DNA of 64,000 nucleotides from NCBI RefSeq assembly GCF_003151135.1, contig NZ_QEQK01000007.1:188424-252423 (forward strand), in the 5' to 3' direction. This document shows, piece by piece, positions 8,270 through 17,453 of this stretch. The notes under the pieces were generated by a model. That model saw only the letters and a program-made list of their open reading frames with translations. It had not been told where the DNA came from and did not search any database. The position numbers and the translations under genes are program-made. The number at the start of each line of letters is the position of its first letter. Positions within the stretch are counted from its first letter, which is position 1. This stretch comes from Abyssibacter profundi (GTDB lineage: Bacteria; Pseudomonadota; Gammaproteobacteria; Nevskiales; OUC007).

Positions 8270-9505
8270 TCAGGTGACTCGTTGTTGTGCTTGAAACCGG
8301 GCATCCCGCCACCGGCCAGATGCCATGATCTGCGCCAGACGTGCCCCCGCATCCCAGACATCGACATGGCGCAGGTACAACGGCGTCAGCCCGAAGCGCA
8401 GTATGTCCGGGGTGCGGAAATCGCCGATCACACCCGCCTCGATCAAGGCCTGGCAGATCGGCCAAGCATCCGGATGACGACAACTGACCTGGCTGCCACG
8501 ACGCACCGGATCGCGGGGGGTCACCAGTTCGAATCCAGCATCGGCCAGCGGCCCGTCGATCCACGCTGCCAGCCCATCGAACAAGGCGGCGGACTTCTCC
8601 GCCACATCGGAGATCGACACCGAATCCCAGACCGACAACGCGCCTTCCAGACTCCGCATCCCGATGACGCCGGGCGTGCCCACCTGCCAGCGATCCACCC
8701 CCGCCGCAGGTTCGTAAACATCATCGAATTCAAATGGCCGCGCATGACCAAACCAGCCACAAATCGGATTCTCGAGCACGGGCTGTAGCCCCGGCGCCAC
8801 ATAGAGAAATGCCGGGGCACCTGGGCCACCATTCAAGAATTTGTAGCCGCAGCCAATCGCGAGATCGACGTCATCGCCGGCCAGATTCAGCGGGACGGCA
8901 CCGGCCGAATGGGCCAGATCCCACAACACCAGAGCGCCGCATGCGTGGGCGCGGCGGGTCACGGCGGCCATGTCATGTCTTGCCCCCGTCCGATAATGCA
9001 CGTGGCTGAGCACCACCACGGCCACCGTCTCGTCGATGGCCTGCTCGATCTCATCAAACGCAACCCGTCGCACTCCATGCGTTGCACCTGCCCGGGTCGC
9101 CGCGTCGGTGATGTACAGATCGGTGGGAAAGTTGCCGGCCTCGGTCAGCACCGTGCGGCGCCCGGACTGGAGGGCTAGCGCCGCCACAAGCAGTTTGTAG
9201 AGGTTGATTGACGTGGAATCAGCCACCCGTATGTCCTGTTCGGCGGCGCCGAGCAGGTCCGCCAAGCGCCGACCGCAACGCTGAGGCAGGTCAACCCATC
9301 CAGCGGTATTCCAGCTTCGGATCAGGCCACGGCCCCACTCGTCTCCGATACAGGTCTGCGCCGCATCACGCGCCGCGTGAGACAGCGGACCCAGGGAGTT
9401 GCCATCGAGATAGATCATGCCTTCGGGTAGCTCGAACTGGTCCCGATGGGCGCGCAAGGGATCGACGGCGTCGAGCGCCGCCGCTTCTTCTCGACTCATC
9501 AGCAT
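8270..9505 (-). CDS. kynU: Kynureninase
   Basis: PLP enzyme of about 411 residues that cleaves kynurenine to anthranilate and alanine in tryptophan catabolism. The family features are clear: IYLDGNSLGPL near the N-terminus, GDEWGRGLIRSWNTAGW, DSTSINLYKLL, the Asp and His of LWDLAHSAGAVPL, and the PLP lysine in GCGYKFLNGGPGAPAF (about Lys222). I choose the start MLMSREEA at 9505; ATG 9499 is also possible and the frame is open further upstream. A lipoprotein hydrolase follows three bases downstream. No tryptophan 2,3-dioxygenase gene is in the window. The CPA2 antiporter gene is divergent. Confidence 0.93.
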   Translation of the reverse strand: MLMSREEAAALDAVDPLRAHRDQFELPEGMIYLDGNSLGPLSHAARDAAQTCIGDEWGRGLIRSWNTAGWVDLPQRCGRRLADLLGAAEQDIRVADSTSINLYKLLVAALALQSGRRTVLTEAGNFPTDLYITDAATRAGATHGVRRVAFDEIEQAIDETVAVVVLSHVHYRTGARHDMAAVTRRAHACGALVLWDLAHSAGAVPLNLAGDDVDLAIGCGYKFLNGGPGAPAFLYVAPGLQPVLENPICGWFGHARPFEFDDVYEPAAGVDRWQVGTPGVIGMRSLEGALSVWDSVSISDVAEKSAALFDGLAAWIDGPLADAGFELVTPRDPVRRGSQVSCRHPDAWPICQALIEAGVIGDFRTPDILRFGLTPLYLRHVDVWDAGARLAQIMASGRWRDARFQAQQRVT

Positions 9506-9612
9506 TCGCGAAAGATGCGGCGGCCTGCGTGCCAGCGCAAGTCTGCGCACCCCACGGTTCGCCGCAGTAGGAGTCCGTGCGTGGTGAATCCCGCTTCGGC
9601 GATACTGGCCGC

Positions 9613-10806
9613 ATGCACCTCGACCCGCTCATGCTGAAACTGGTCGCCGCGCTGCTGGTTATTCTGGTGGTGGGTTTGGGGTTGCGTATCTTGAAACAGC
9701 CCCATGTCGTCGGTTATCTGCTCGCGGGCGTCATCCTCGGACCGCATGGACTAAGCCTGGTTGCCGACCAGCATGCGGTCGCGCGCCTGGGCGAGTTCGG
9801 GGTGATCTTCCTGCTCTTCTTCATCGGGATGGAGGCTTCACCCAAGCGGCTGATCGCCAACTGGCGGGTCACCGTCATTGGGACTTTCATCCAGATCAGC
9901 GCATCCGTCGGCATGATCTGGATCGTCGGCGCCATGGTCGGCTGGTCCATCGCGCGCATCGTCCTGCTGGGCTTTGTCATCAGCCTGTCCAGCACGGCGG
10001 TGGTGCTCAACTATCTGCACGACTCCGGGCGGCTGCGCACCAAAGTCGGCGAGGACTCCATCGGCGTGCTGCTGGCACAAGACCTGGCCATCATCCCCAT
10101 GCTGGTGGTCATCGGCATTCTCGGCGGCGGGCAGCCCGACCCGCACACCATCTCGCTGCAGGCCATCGGCATCGTGCTGGTCGCCGGGTTACTCGTGTGG
10201 ATGGTTCGCAGCGACCGTGTCCGGCTGCCGTTGGGCGCCCGGTTGCGGGCAGATAAGGAACTGCAGGTCTTCGTCGCGGTGCTGATCTGTCTGGGCCTGG
10301 CCCTCATTACCGGTCTGTTTGACCTGTCGACCGCGCTGGGTGCATTTCTGGCTGGCATGCTGGTGGGCGCGGCCAAGGAAACCCACTGGGTTCATCAGCG
10401 ACTGGAACCGTTTCGTGTGGTCTTCGTCGCGATATTCTTTGTCTCGATCGGCATGCTGCTCGACCTCGGATTCGTTCTTGAGCACTGGGCCATGGTGGTA
10501 GCGCTGCTCCTCACCGTGCTGGTCACCAAGACCGGCATCAATGCGGTCATGTTCCGCTCGCTGGGCGACACTTGGCGGCATGCCGTTCTGGCTGGCGCCG
10601 TACTTGCGCAGATCGGCGAGTTCAGCTTTGTGCTGGCTGCAGCCGGTGCTCGCACAAACCTGATTACCGACTTCGCGTACCAGGTCGCAATCTCGGTCAT
10701 CGCGCTCAGCCTGCTGGTGAGCCCGGCGTGGATTGGAGGCACCCTGCGACTGCTGAAGCGGAACAAGGCCAGGGCGGCGCAACGGGCAGCAAACGCCCAA
10801 AATTGA
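9613..10806 (+). CDS. CPA2-family cation:proton antiporter (Kef-like, no KTN domain)
   Basis: Membrane protein of 397 residues with about 12-13 hydrophobic segments. It matches the Kef/CPA2 pattern: KQPHVVGYLLAGVILGPHGL, GEFGVIFLLFFIGMEASP, SLSSTAVVLNYL, the Asp of LLAQDLAIIPMLVV, and STALGAFLAGMLVGA. Members exchange K+ or Na+ for protons. The C-terminal TrkA-N/KTN regulatory domain of classical KefB/KefC is absent, because the protein ends with a short basic tail after the last TM segment. ATG 9613 (MHLDPLMLKL) is preferred to a start at 9577. The exact cation cannot be read from sequence. Confidence 0.85.
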   Translation: MHLDPLMLKLVAALLVILVVGLGLRILKQPHVVGYLLAGVILGPHGLSLVADQHAVARLGEFGVIFLLFFIGMEASPKRLIANWRVTVIGTFIQISASVGMIWIVGAMVGWSIARIVLLGFVISLSSTAVVLNYLHDSGRLRTKVGEDSIGVLLAQDLAIIPMLVVIGILGGGQPDPHTISLQAIGIVLVAGLLVWMVRSDRVRLPLGARLRADKELQVFVAVLICLGLALITGLFDLSTALGAFLAGMLVGAAKETHWVHQRLEPFRVVFVAIFFVSIGMLLDLGFVLEHWAMVVALLLTVLVTKTGINAVMFRSLGDTWRHAVLAGAVLAQIGEFSFVLAAAGARTNLITDFAYQVAISVIALSLLVSPAWIGGTLRLLKRNKARAAQRAANAQN

Positions 10807-11208
10807 ACAACCTCAATATGAACAACCCTCGCTCATTGCCCGATCTTGTCCAAATCACCTCGACCTGCTTGCGCCATGGCGGGGCTTGGCAATCCCCCGT
10901 CACAACAGGCGATGTCGCTGATCAGCGACAACCCGCCTCGTCGCTGACGATGCGTGCACAGGCCGCGCAGATCTTTCAATGGACACTGAATGGGTTACTC
11001 ACATTACGACCCTGCTTGCAAGCATTTCAGCAGCGCGGCCAATTAATATTAAATTCTTGTGAAGAAGCCACCTAACGTGCTGATTTTTATATCAATGCTG
11101 CGGAGCAAAAAGGTCACATTTTGTTCACATGGGTAGAAATCACCTCTTGACTTTCTCGCTGGCCAAAACTTTTCCCCAAAGTTATCCACAGCCTGTGTGG
11201 ATTGCCTG
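10807..11208. promoter_or_regulatory. AT-rich gap upstream of priA with DnaA-box-like sites
   Basis: No convincing gene lies in this 402-base gap; the weak ATG frame at 10818-11075 has no recognisable features. From about 11040 the sequence becomes AT-rich, unlike the rest of the window. It contains a perfect DnaA box TTATCCACA (11182-11190), a near match TTGTTCACA (11121-11129) and an inverted partial match TGTGGATTG (11196-11204). A TTGACT at 11147-11152 could be a -35 element for priA, but no good -10 follows. The sites end at the priA start, so DnaA control of priA or DnaA titration is possible. Confidence 0.5.
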
Positions 11209-13380
11209 ATGTCCACGGGAGAATCATCCCGCACCGTCCAGGTGGCGGTCCCCACGCCGCTGTACCGATGCTTCGACTACGACCTGTCAGCCGGTCAGTC
11301 CGCCCCTCCTGGCACACGTGTTCAGGTGCCCTTTGGACGCCGGCGCCTGGTCGGCGTCGTCACAAGCCAGGATGCGGCGGCGGATCAGCGGCCACGCAAG
11401 TGCGTCGAGGCTGTGCTCGATGACACACCGATTTTCGGCGCCGAGGATCGCGCGCTCATCGAATGGACCGCGCGCTACTTCGCCGCCCCCATTGGCGAGG
11501 TGTACTCGCTAGCGCTGCCCGTACGTCTGCGCGCCGGTCAGTCCGCCGCCTGGTCAGCACCCCAGGCCTGGCGCCTGCGCGATGACCACCCCACCCCTGC
11601 CCGGCTGGGCCGCCGGCAACAGGCCGCGCTGGATGCCCTGCGGGATGGCGCATTGGGTGAAGACGAACTTCGCGCACGCAGCGGATTGGACCGACGCGGC
11701 GTCGAGCGGCTCAGCGCCCTCAAGCTGATCACGGCCGCCGAAGACGCATCTCCCGCGGCCGCGGGCACCGCGGCGCGGCTCAGCGATGCCCAGGCCGCCG
11801 CCGTCGCCTCCCTGACCGCGCGCCTCGGTCAGTTCAGCGCCAGTCTGGTCGATGGTGTGACGGGGAGCGGCAAAACCGAGGTGTATCTGGCCGTAGCCGC
11901 CGAGGTCATCGCGCGGGGCGGCCAGGTGCTGGTGCTGGTGCCCGAGATCGGTCTGGTCAACAGCATGGCTGATCGCGTCCGGGCGCGTCTGGGACGGTCA
12001 CCGCGTGTCCTGCACTCCGGCCTGTCAGACGGCGAACGGGCTGAACAATGGCTGGCGGCCCGTGCTGGGGCCGCCGACGTGGTGATCGCCACACGTTCGG
12101 GTGTGTTTGTCCCGATGCCACGCCTCGGCCTGATCGTCGTCGATGAAGAACATGATGGCAGTTACAAACAGGAAGACGGCTGTCGGTACTCGGCACGGGC
12201 CGTGGCGGTTTGGCGCGCCCGGCAGCGGGCGATTCCCATCGTGCTGGGCTCGGCAACGCCCAGTCTGGAATCGCTGCAACTGGTCCAGGCCGGCCAGTGC
12301 GAGCGTCTGGTTCTGCCGGGACGGGCAGGCGCCGCAGTCCTGCCCAGCGTCCGCCTGGTGGATGTCCGGGCCCATCAGCTTGAACACGGGCTGTGCCACG
12401 AATCGCTGACAGCCATGACCGAGCACCTGCAGGCCGGCGGGCAAGTGCTGGTCTTTCTCAATCGGCGCGGCTACGCACCGGCCGTTCTTTGCCACAGCTG
12501 CGGCTGGGTTGCCGACTGCCATCGCTGCGACGCGCATCTAACGCTGCATCGCGCGCGCAATCGGCTGTGCTGCCACCACTGCGGATTGGAAGCCGCCCCG
12601 CCGGACCGCTGTCCCGACTGTGGCGACCGCAACTTCGTCGGAGCCGGCGCAGGCACGGAACGCCTGGAGCACGCGCTGGCACGACGCTTTGCCGGGTTTC
12701 CGGTACTCCGCATTGATCGCGATACCACCCGACGGGTTGGCGAACTCGACGCCCGCCTGGCCCGGGCGGCCTCTGGTGAGGCGCGGATTCTGGTGGGCAC
12801 GCAAATGTTGGCCAAGGGTCACAACTTTCCCAATCTAAGCCTCGTCGTCATCGTCGATGCTGACCAGGGCCTGTTCAGCGCCGATTTCCGTGCCGGCGAA
12901 CGTATGGCGCAGGGAATTTTTCAGGTGGGTGGTCGTGCGGGCCGCGCGCAACGAGCGGGGGAAGTGCTGATCCAGACACACCACCCGGACCATCCACTAC
13001 TGCAACAACTGGTCCGCGGCGATTACGGTGGATTTGCCCGGATGGCCTTGGCAGAGCGGCACGAAACCGCCCTGCCGCCGGCCAGTCACCTCGTCTTGCT
13101 GCGCGCCGAATCCACCGACACCGATCGACCGCTGGAGTGGTTACGCGAGGCGGCGACCGTGGGTCGACAGCTGTTTCATGATTCCGTATCGATTTGGGAT
13201 CCCACCCCCGCGCCGATGGCGCGTCGGGCCGGCCGACACCGTGCCCAGCTGTTGCTGGAATGTGCCCGCCGCGCCCCATTGCAAAGCGGTTTACCCGCGT
13301 GGATTGAGGCCTTGGCCAACCTGCGCAACAGCCGCAAGCTGCGATGGAGTCTCGACGTCGATCCGCAGAGCATGCTCTAG
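11209..13380 (+). CDS. priA: Primosomal protein N' (PriA helicase)
   Basis: Replication-restart helicase of 723 residues. The N-terminal DNA-binding domain begins VQVAVPTPLYRCFDYDLS. Walker A is GVTGSGKTEVYL (about residue 220), Walker B is DEEHDGSYKQ, followed by GSATPSLES. The zinc-binding insert has four paired cysteines (CHSCGWVADCHRC and CCHHCGL...CPDCGD). Late helicase motifs include LVGTQMLAKGHNFPNL and QVGGRAGRA. ATG 11209 (MSTGESS) fits; GTG 11197 is in frame but overlaps the possible DnaA box. PriA reloads the replisome at stalled forks. The DnaA-box-like cluster lies directly upstream. Confidence 0.96.
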   Translation: MSTGESSRTVQVAVPTPLYRCFDYDLSAGQSAPPGTRVQVPFGRRRLVGVVTSQDAAADQRPRKCVEAVLDDTPIFGAEDRALIEWTARYFAAPIGEVYSLALPVRLRAGQSAAWSAPQAWRLRDDHPTPARLGRRQQAALDALRDGALGEDELRARSGLDRRGVERLSALKLITAAEDASPAAAGTAARLSDAQAAAVASLTARLGQFSASLVDGVTGSGKTEVYLAVAAEVIARGGQVLVLVPEIGLVNSMADRVRARLGRSPRVLHSGLSDGERAEQWLAARAGAADVVIATRSGVFVPMPRLGLIVVDEEHDGSYKQEDGCRYSARAVAVWRARQRAIPIVLGSATPSLESLQLVQAGQCERLVLPGRAGAAVLPSVRLVDVRAHQLEHGLCHESLTAMTEHLQAGGQVLVFLNRRGYAPAVLCHSCGWVADCHRCDAHLTLHRARNRLCCHHCGLEAAPPDRCPDCGDRNFVGAGAGTERLEHALARRFAGFPVLRIDRDTTRRVGELDARLARAASGEARILVGTQMLAKGHNFPNLSLVVIVDADQGLFSADFRAGERMAQGIFQVGGRAGRAQRAGEVLIQTHHPDHPLLQQLVRGDYGGFARMALAERHETALPPASHLVLLRAESTDTDRPLEWLREAATVGRQLFHDSVSIWDPTPAPMARRAGRHRAQLLLECARRAPLQSGLPAWIEALANLRNSRKLRWSLDVDPQSML

Positions 13381-13479
13381 CGAACGCCCACGCAGTCCGT
13401 CCGGGGTCCCAGGCGCCACGCCGCGGAACCTGCGCTCAGGTTAGAATGCGCGGCCTTTTTTGAATGTTCGGGCACTTCG

Positions 13480-15237
13480 ATGCAGGACCAGATTGTCGAG
13501 CTATTGCGCGCCGCCCTGAAGCAGGTTGCGGCCGGTCCGTTTCCCACGCTGGAGGTGCCCGAACGCATCGGCATCGAGCGCACGCGTGACGCCAGCCACG
13601 GCGATTTTGCGACCAATGTCGCGATGGCCTCTGCCCGGAGTGCGCGGGCCAACCCACGCCAGATCGCCGAGGCGATTGTGGCGGCCCTGCCCAATGATCC
13701 GCAGGTCGAGAAGGTGGAGATCGCCGGCCCCGGTTTCATTAATTTTTTCCTGACCCGTGATGCCGCCACGGCGGTTGTGGGCCGCGTGCTCGACGCAGGC
13801 GACCGCTACGGCCACGCCGCTGAACCCAGCGGCCGCAAGGTCATGGTCGAATTCGTGTCGGCCAACCCCAATGGCCCGCTGCATGTCGGTCATGGTCGCG
13901 GGGCTGCCCTGGGCGACTGCATCGCCAATCTGCTGGCCGCCGCCGGCCACACGGTGGCGCGTGAGTACTACGTCAATGACGCGGGCCGGCAGATGGACAT
14001 TCTGGCCGCCAGTATTTGGGTGCGCTATCTCGAACAGCAGGACCAGGCCATGCCCTTTCCCACGGGTGGGTATCAGGGCGCCTATGTCCGCGATATTGCC
14101 AGCGGGCTGATCACAAACCATGGCGACCGCTTCCTACACCCGGCCGCCGAGGTTCAGGCCGATCTCGGCCATGACGCCCCGGCTGGCGATAAGGACGCCT
14201 ATGTCGACGCCCTGATTGCCAAGATGAAAGCCCTGCTGGGTGATGATTTTGCGCTGGTTCATGCCGCAGGCCTGGACAGCCAGCTCAGCGATATCCGCGA
14301 GGACCTGGAAGGCTTCGGCATCGTCTACGATCGCTGGTTCTCCGAAGCCAGCCTGGTGACCGATGGCGCCGTTGAGCATGCCCTGGAACGGCTCCGCGCC
14401 TCCGGCCACACCATCGAACGAGATGGCGCACTGTGGTTGAAGTCGTCCGAGATGGGCGACGAGAAAGACCGCGTCCTGGTCCGTGCCAACGGCGCGTACA
14501 CCTATTTCGCCACCGACATTGCCTACCACCTGAACAAGCTGGAGCGGGGATTCGACACCCTGGTCAATGTCTGGGGTGCGGATCATCACGGCTATATCGC
14601 GCGTATGCGTGCGGCCATCGAGGCGCTGACCGGCAGCGATGACGCACTGGTGGTCCGGCTGTCGCAGTTCGTCAGCCTGTTCCGGGCGGGCGAGAAGGTC
14701 GGCATGTCCACGCGTGCGGGCGAATTCGTCACCCTACGAGAGCTCCGGGACGAGGTCGGCCGGGATGCCGCGCGCTTCTTCTATGTGATGCGCTCCTCGG
14801 ATCAACCGCTGGACTTTGACCTGGCACTGGCCACGTCCCAGTCCAACGACAACCCGGTGTATTACATCCAATACGCCCACGCGCGAATCTGCAGCGTGCT
14901 GCGACAGGCCACCGATGCCGGTGTGACCGTCAACCCGCAGGCCGGCCGTGCAGCGCTGGGGCGACTGACCGAGTCGCATGAAACGGCCTTGATGGGCTTG
15001 TTGGCCACCTTCCCGGAGCGCATCGAACAGGCGGCCGCGCAGTACGCACCGAACATCGTGGCCAACGCCCTGCGCGACGTGGCTGACCAGTTCCACAGCT
15101 ACTACAACGCCCACCGTTTTCTGCTCGATGACGATGCCGAATTGACCCAGGCCCGCCTCACACTGGTATTGGCTGTGCAGCAGGTCTTGGCCAATGGGCT
15201 GACCCTGTTGGGCGTCACCGCGCCGGAGACCATGTAG
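13480..15237 (+). CDS. argS: Arginyl-tRNA synthetase
   Basis: Class I synthetase of 585 residues that charges tRNA-Arg. It has the N-terminal additional domain (residues 1-110, FATNVAMASARSARANPRQIAE), the HIGH-box equivalent HVGHGRGAALGD after EFVSANPNGPL, YFATDIAYHLNKLERGFD, WGADHHGYIARM, the KMSKS-equivalent GMSTRAGEF and a C-terminal DALR anticodon-binding domain. The length is normal. The stop codon TAG is followed immediately by the ATG of the SPOR gene, so the two are translationally coupled. A TAGAAT at 13442-13447 could be the -10 element of its promoter. Confidence 0.97.
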   Translation: MQDQIVELLRAALKQVAAGPFPTLEVPERIGIERTRDASHGDFATNVAMASARSARANPRQIAEAIVAALPNDPQVEKVEIAGPGFINFFLTRDAATAVVGRVLDAGDRYGHAAEPSGRKVMVEFVSANPNGPLHVGHGRGAALGDCIANLLAAAGHTVAREYYVNDAGRQMDILAASIWVRYLEQQDQAMPFPTGGYQGAYVRDIASGLITNHGDRFLHPAAEVQADLGHDAPAGDKDAYVDALIAKMKALLGDDFALVHAAGLDSQLSDIREDLEGFGIVYDRWFSEASLVTDGAVEHALERLRASGHTIERDGALWLKSSEMGDEKDRVLVRANGAYTYFATDIAYHLNKLERGFDTLVNVWGADHHGYIARMRAAIEALTGSDDALVVRLSQFVSLFRAGEKVGMSTRAGEFVTLRELRDEVGRDAARFFYVMRSSDQPLDFDLALATSQSNDNPVYYIQYAHARICSVLRQATDAGVTVNPQAGRAALGRLTESHETALMGLLATFPERIEQAAAQYAPNIVANALRDVADQFHSYYNAHRFLLDDDAELTQARLTLVLAVQQVLANGLTLLGVTAPETM

Positions 15238-15810
15238 ATGGCGCGCGACTACGCCAATCGCAAGAAATCGCCCCCTCGGCGGGGTGGACAAACCAAATCG
15301 ACCCAGCCGGGCTTGCCTGGCTGGGTCTGGCTCATGGTGGGCGTCACCGCCGGTCTGGTCATCGCCGTGGTGCTGTACATCATCAATGGACCAGAACCTG
15401 CGTCCCGCCAGCCCCAGGCACAGCCCGTCGAACAACAGGCCGAGACGCCGGAACCTGCCAAGGAGCTACCGCCCAAGGAAGAGGCCCGGTTCACGTTCTA
15501 CGAGATGCTGCCCAATTTCCAGCTGGTCCCCCGCACCGAGCAGTACACACCGCCGCCGGAGCCTGAATCCAACCTGCGTTACGCGATTCAGGCGGGGAGC
15601 TTCGGCCGTCAGGCCGATGCCGAGGCCCGTCGCGCAGAAATCGCGTTGCTGGGCATGCAATCCCGGGTGGAAACGGCCAAGTTGGATGACGGTCGGACCG
15701 TGTATCGGGTCATCATCGGGCCGGAGTCCAGCTTCAAGCGGGTCAAGAATCAAATGGCTCGGCTCTACGACAACGGGATCGAAAGCTTCTTTCGCCGTAT
15801 CGATTCCTGA
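15238..15810 (+). CDS. FtsN-like SPOR-domain membrane protein
   Basis: Protein of 190 residues. A short basic cytoplasmic start (MARDYANRKKSPPRRGG) is followed by one TM segment (WVWLMVGVTAGLVIAVVLYI), a Pro/Glu-rich periplasmic linker, and a C-terminal SPOR domain (about residues 118-188, RYAIQAGSFGRQADAEARRA...YRVIIGPESSFKRVKN). SPOR domains bind denuded glycan strands at the septum, and this architecture is that of FtsN. The position immediately after argS matches the argS-SPOR arrangement seen in many gammaproteobacteria. The division role is a family inference; the protein is shorter than E. coli FtsN. Confidence 0.85.
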   Translation: MARDYANRKKSPPRRGGQTKSTQPGLPGWVWLMVGVTAGLVIAVVLYIINGPEPASRQPQAQPVEQQAETPEPAKELPPKEEARFTFYEMLPNFQLVPRTEQYTPPPEPESNLRYAIQAGSFGRQADAEARRAEIALLGMQSRVETAKLDDGRTVYRVIIGPESSFKRVKNQMARLYDNGIESFFRRIDS

Positions 15811-15889
15811 CCAAGAGACATTGCGCGTCGCCCACCGCCCGGGCCGCTCGATGCGCAGTGCTCGTCTGCGCGAGATGGGTCTTCGACGC

Positions 15890-16384
15890 CTAGGGCAGGC
15901 AGCCAGTATCAACCGTGATTCCGTCGCAGTCCGGTTCGTCCGGTGTGTCATCCGGGTCGTCACCGTCAGGCGTGACCTCCTCCGCCAGCGACTCGCCCAA
16001 GGCCCCGAACGCATCGTCGAGCACCCAGCCCACGACGACAGCGGTGATCAGTACGCCCCCAACAACCGTCCAGCCATAGCGGGAGAACCACCCGGCCTCG
16101 CCTGACGCCTCGCCACCCGCCCGCGCAGCTGACGACTGACCCATCACGGACCATTGGCCTGATGTCATGCGGCCATCGCGCTGGTAGCGTAGCAACGGAG
16201 CGCCGGTCATCGGCGCGGCTGCAGGCAACAGGTCCGGCGAATCCGGCAGCCATTGCAGGCGCAGCTCGGCCTGCTGGGTCTCGCCACCAAAGTGAATCTG
16301 CGCCTGCAACCAGGCCGCATCTGCGCTGGCGACAGCCGGCAAACAAGCCACCAACACCGCCAGAACTGGACGGAGCCGGTTCAC
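15890..16384 (-). CDS. Unknown exported protein with one TM segment and acidic tail
   Basis: Protein of 164 residues that I do not recognise. From GTG 16384 it has a Sec-type signal (NRLRPVLAVLVACLPAVASA), a region of about 60 residues with strand-like pattern (LQAQIHFGGETQQAELRLQW), a second hydrophobic segment (YGWTVVGGVLITAVVVGWVL) and an Asp/Glu-rich C-terminus carrying two cysteines (DCDGITVDTGC). The GTG start overlaps the stop of the preceding small gene by four bases, so the pair is coupled. Its end faces the SPOR gene. A membrane-anchored periplasmic protein is the most one can say. Confidence 0.6.
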   Translation of the reverse strand: MNRLRPVLAVLVACLPAVASADAAWLQAQIHFGGETQQAELRLQWLPDSPDLLPAAAPMTGAPLLRYQRDGRMTSGQWSVMGQSSAARAGGEASGEAGWFSRYGWTVVGGVLITAVVVGWVLDDAFGALGESLAEEVTPDGDDPDDTPDEPDCDGITVDTGCLP

Positions 16385-16629
16385 GACGGCATGTCCTCCA
16401 AGACAGCCGCGCTTGCAACGGACGCCGGGGGATATTGCTTGACGCCGCGGGCGGTGATCCAACGCCCGCCATGCCGCCGCAACAGCGCTTCGGCAATGTC
16501 TTCACGCACCGCGCGGCCGCCCAGCAAAGGGCTGAGCAGTGGCGACTGCATCGGCGCGCCGGATTCGCCGTCCACCGTGTCTACGGCAAGGATGGTCCGG
16601 CGATCATTCAGGTAGAGATTGGTTGGCAT
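16381..16629 (-). CDS. Small hypothetical protein coupled to an exported protein
   Basis: From ATG 16629 (MPTNLYLNDRRTILAVD), preceded by AAGGG, this encodes 82 residues. It begins with a strand-rich stretch. A helix follows (REDIAEALLRRHGG), and then a strand (RWITARGVKQYPP). There is no signal or TM segment. The frame is open upstream to 16875, but that part runs into the divergent HAD-like gene region and lacks coding character. It overlaps the next gene by GTGA. I do not recognise a family. Confidence 0.55.
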   Translation of the reverse strand: MPTNLYLNDRRTILAVDTVDGESGAPMQSPLLSPLLGGRAVREDIAEALLRRHGGRWITARGVKQYPPASVASAAVLEDMPS

Positions 16630-16772
16630 GGTGACCCTTATTCCAGTCATGCCCCTCAAGACGGCAAGTCGCGACAAAAGCGGACACGCCACCGTTCGGC
16701 ACCGACCAGCGGCGCTTGTAAATGCGAACGATTCGCAATAGCGTATCTGCATCACGCCCATCAGAGCTTCGT

Positions 16773-17453
16773 ATGCACCTCGTCGCCGATCTTGAAAACC
16801 TGTTGCTCGACCCGCTGCCGGCCATCGAATACTGCCTGCGCACGACCCTGTTGGAGATGGGTTATGCGCCATCACCCGACCGGGATTTGTCCTGGGTGGT
16901 CAACGTGCCGTTCTCCGACGCCGCCATCACCCTGCTGGCCGATGATGCGCCCGCCCGGCTGGACGAGTTCACGGCGCGGTACCAGCGGCTGTTCGCCTGC
17001 CGAGGTCGCCGAGCATTTGGCTTGTACCCCGGGGCGCGCGCCGCTGTGGCCAGCTTGCAGGCTACACACAACCGCCACCTGCACTACTTGACGCACATCG
17101 GCCCGGACAGCGCCAAGGCATTGCTGGAGCACTACGCGTTTAGGCAAGCGGTGGACAGCATTTTCACCGCGCCGGCTCCGCAATGCCGGATGTGCCGCCC
17201 CAGCCTGTTGGAGAAGCTTTCCGGCAAGTTGCGGGAGCAGTCCGGGGAGGCGATTGCCTTTGCCTCGGACGACCCGGCCGAGCTGGCGCTGGCCCGGCGC
17301 ATGGGGATTCACACCATCGGCCTGCTCTACGGCCGGTCGCCTGCTCCGGTCATTCGCCGCGCCCAACCCGATCTACTCATCGAATCCGCCGCAGGTTTGC
17401 CGACCGCCTTGGCAACGCTGGTCGCAGAACCCGGGCGGGCCGGAGCACATTGA
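16773..17453 (+). CDS. HAD-superfamily protein with degenerate active site (Gph-like)
   Basis: Protein of 226 residues with the overall layout of phosphoglycolate-phosphatase-type HAD enzymes. Motif I reads ADLENLLLD instead of DLDGTLVD, so the first Asp is kept but the second is Glu and the Thr is lost. Motif II is LTHIG. The motif III lysine region reads CRMCRPSLLEKL, with a CxxC in place of the usual KP. Motif IV is SDDPAELALARRMG. Catalysis is therefore doubtful, and a binding role or altered chemistry is possible. Its stop codon overlaps the start of the small gene at 17453 by one base. Confidence 0.7.
   Translation: MHLVADLENLLLDPLPAIEYCLRTTLLEMGYAPSPDRDLSWVVNVPFSDAAITLLADDAPARLDEFTARYQRLFACRGRRAFGLYPGARAAVASLQATHNRHLHYLTHIGPDSAKALLEHYAFRQAVDSIFTAPAPQCRMCRPSLLEKLSGKLREQSGEAIAFASDDPAELALARRMGIHTIGLLYGRSPAPVIRRAQPDLLIESAAGLPTALATLVAEPGRAGAH

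Noticed and set aside
10818..11075. 85-codon frame before priA
   Set aside because: No ribosome site, no domain, no neighbour coupling, and its end runs into the AT-rich control region.
11040..11208. Chromosomal replication origin
   Set aside because: Only one perfect DnaA box, no 13-mer array and no dnaA, gidA or mioC neighbour; the weaker reading as a regulatory cluster is kept.
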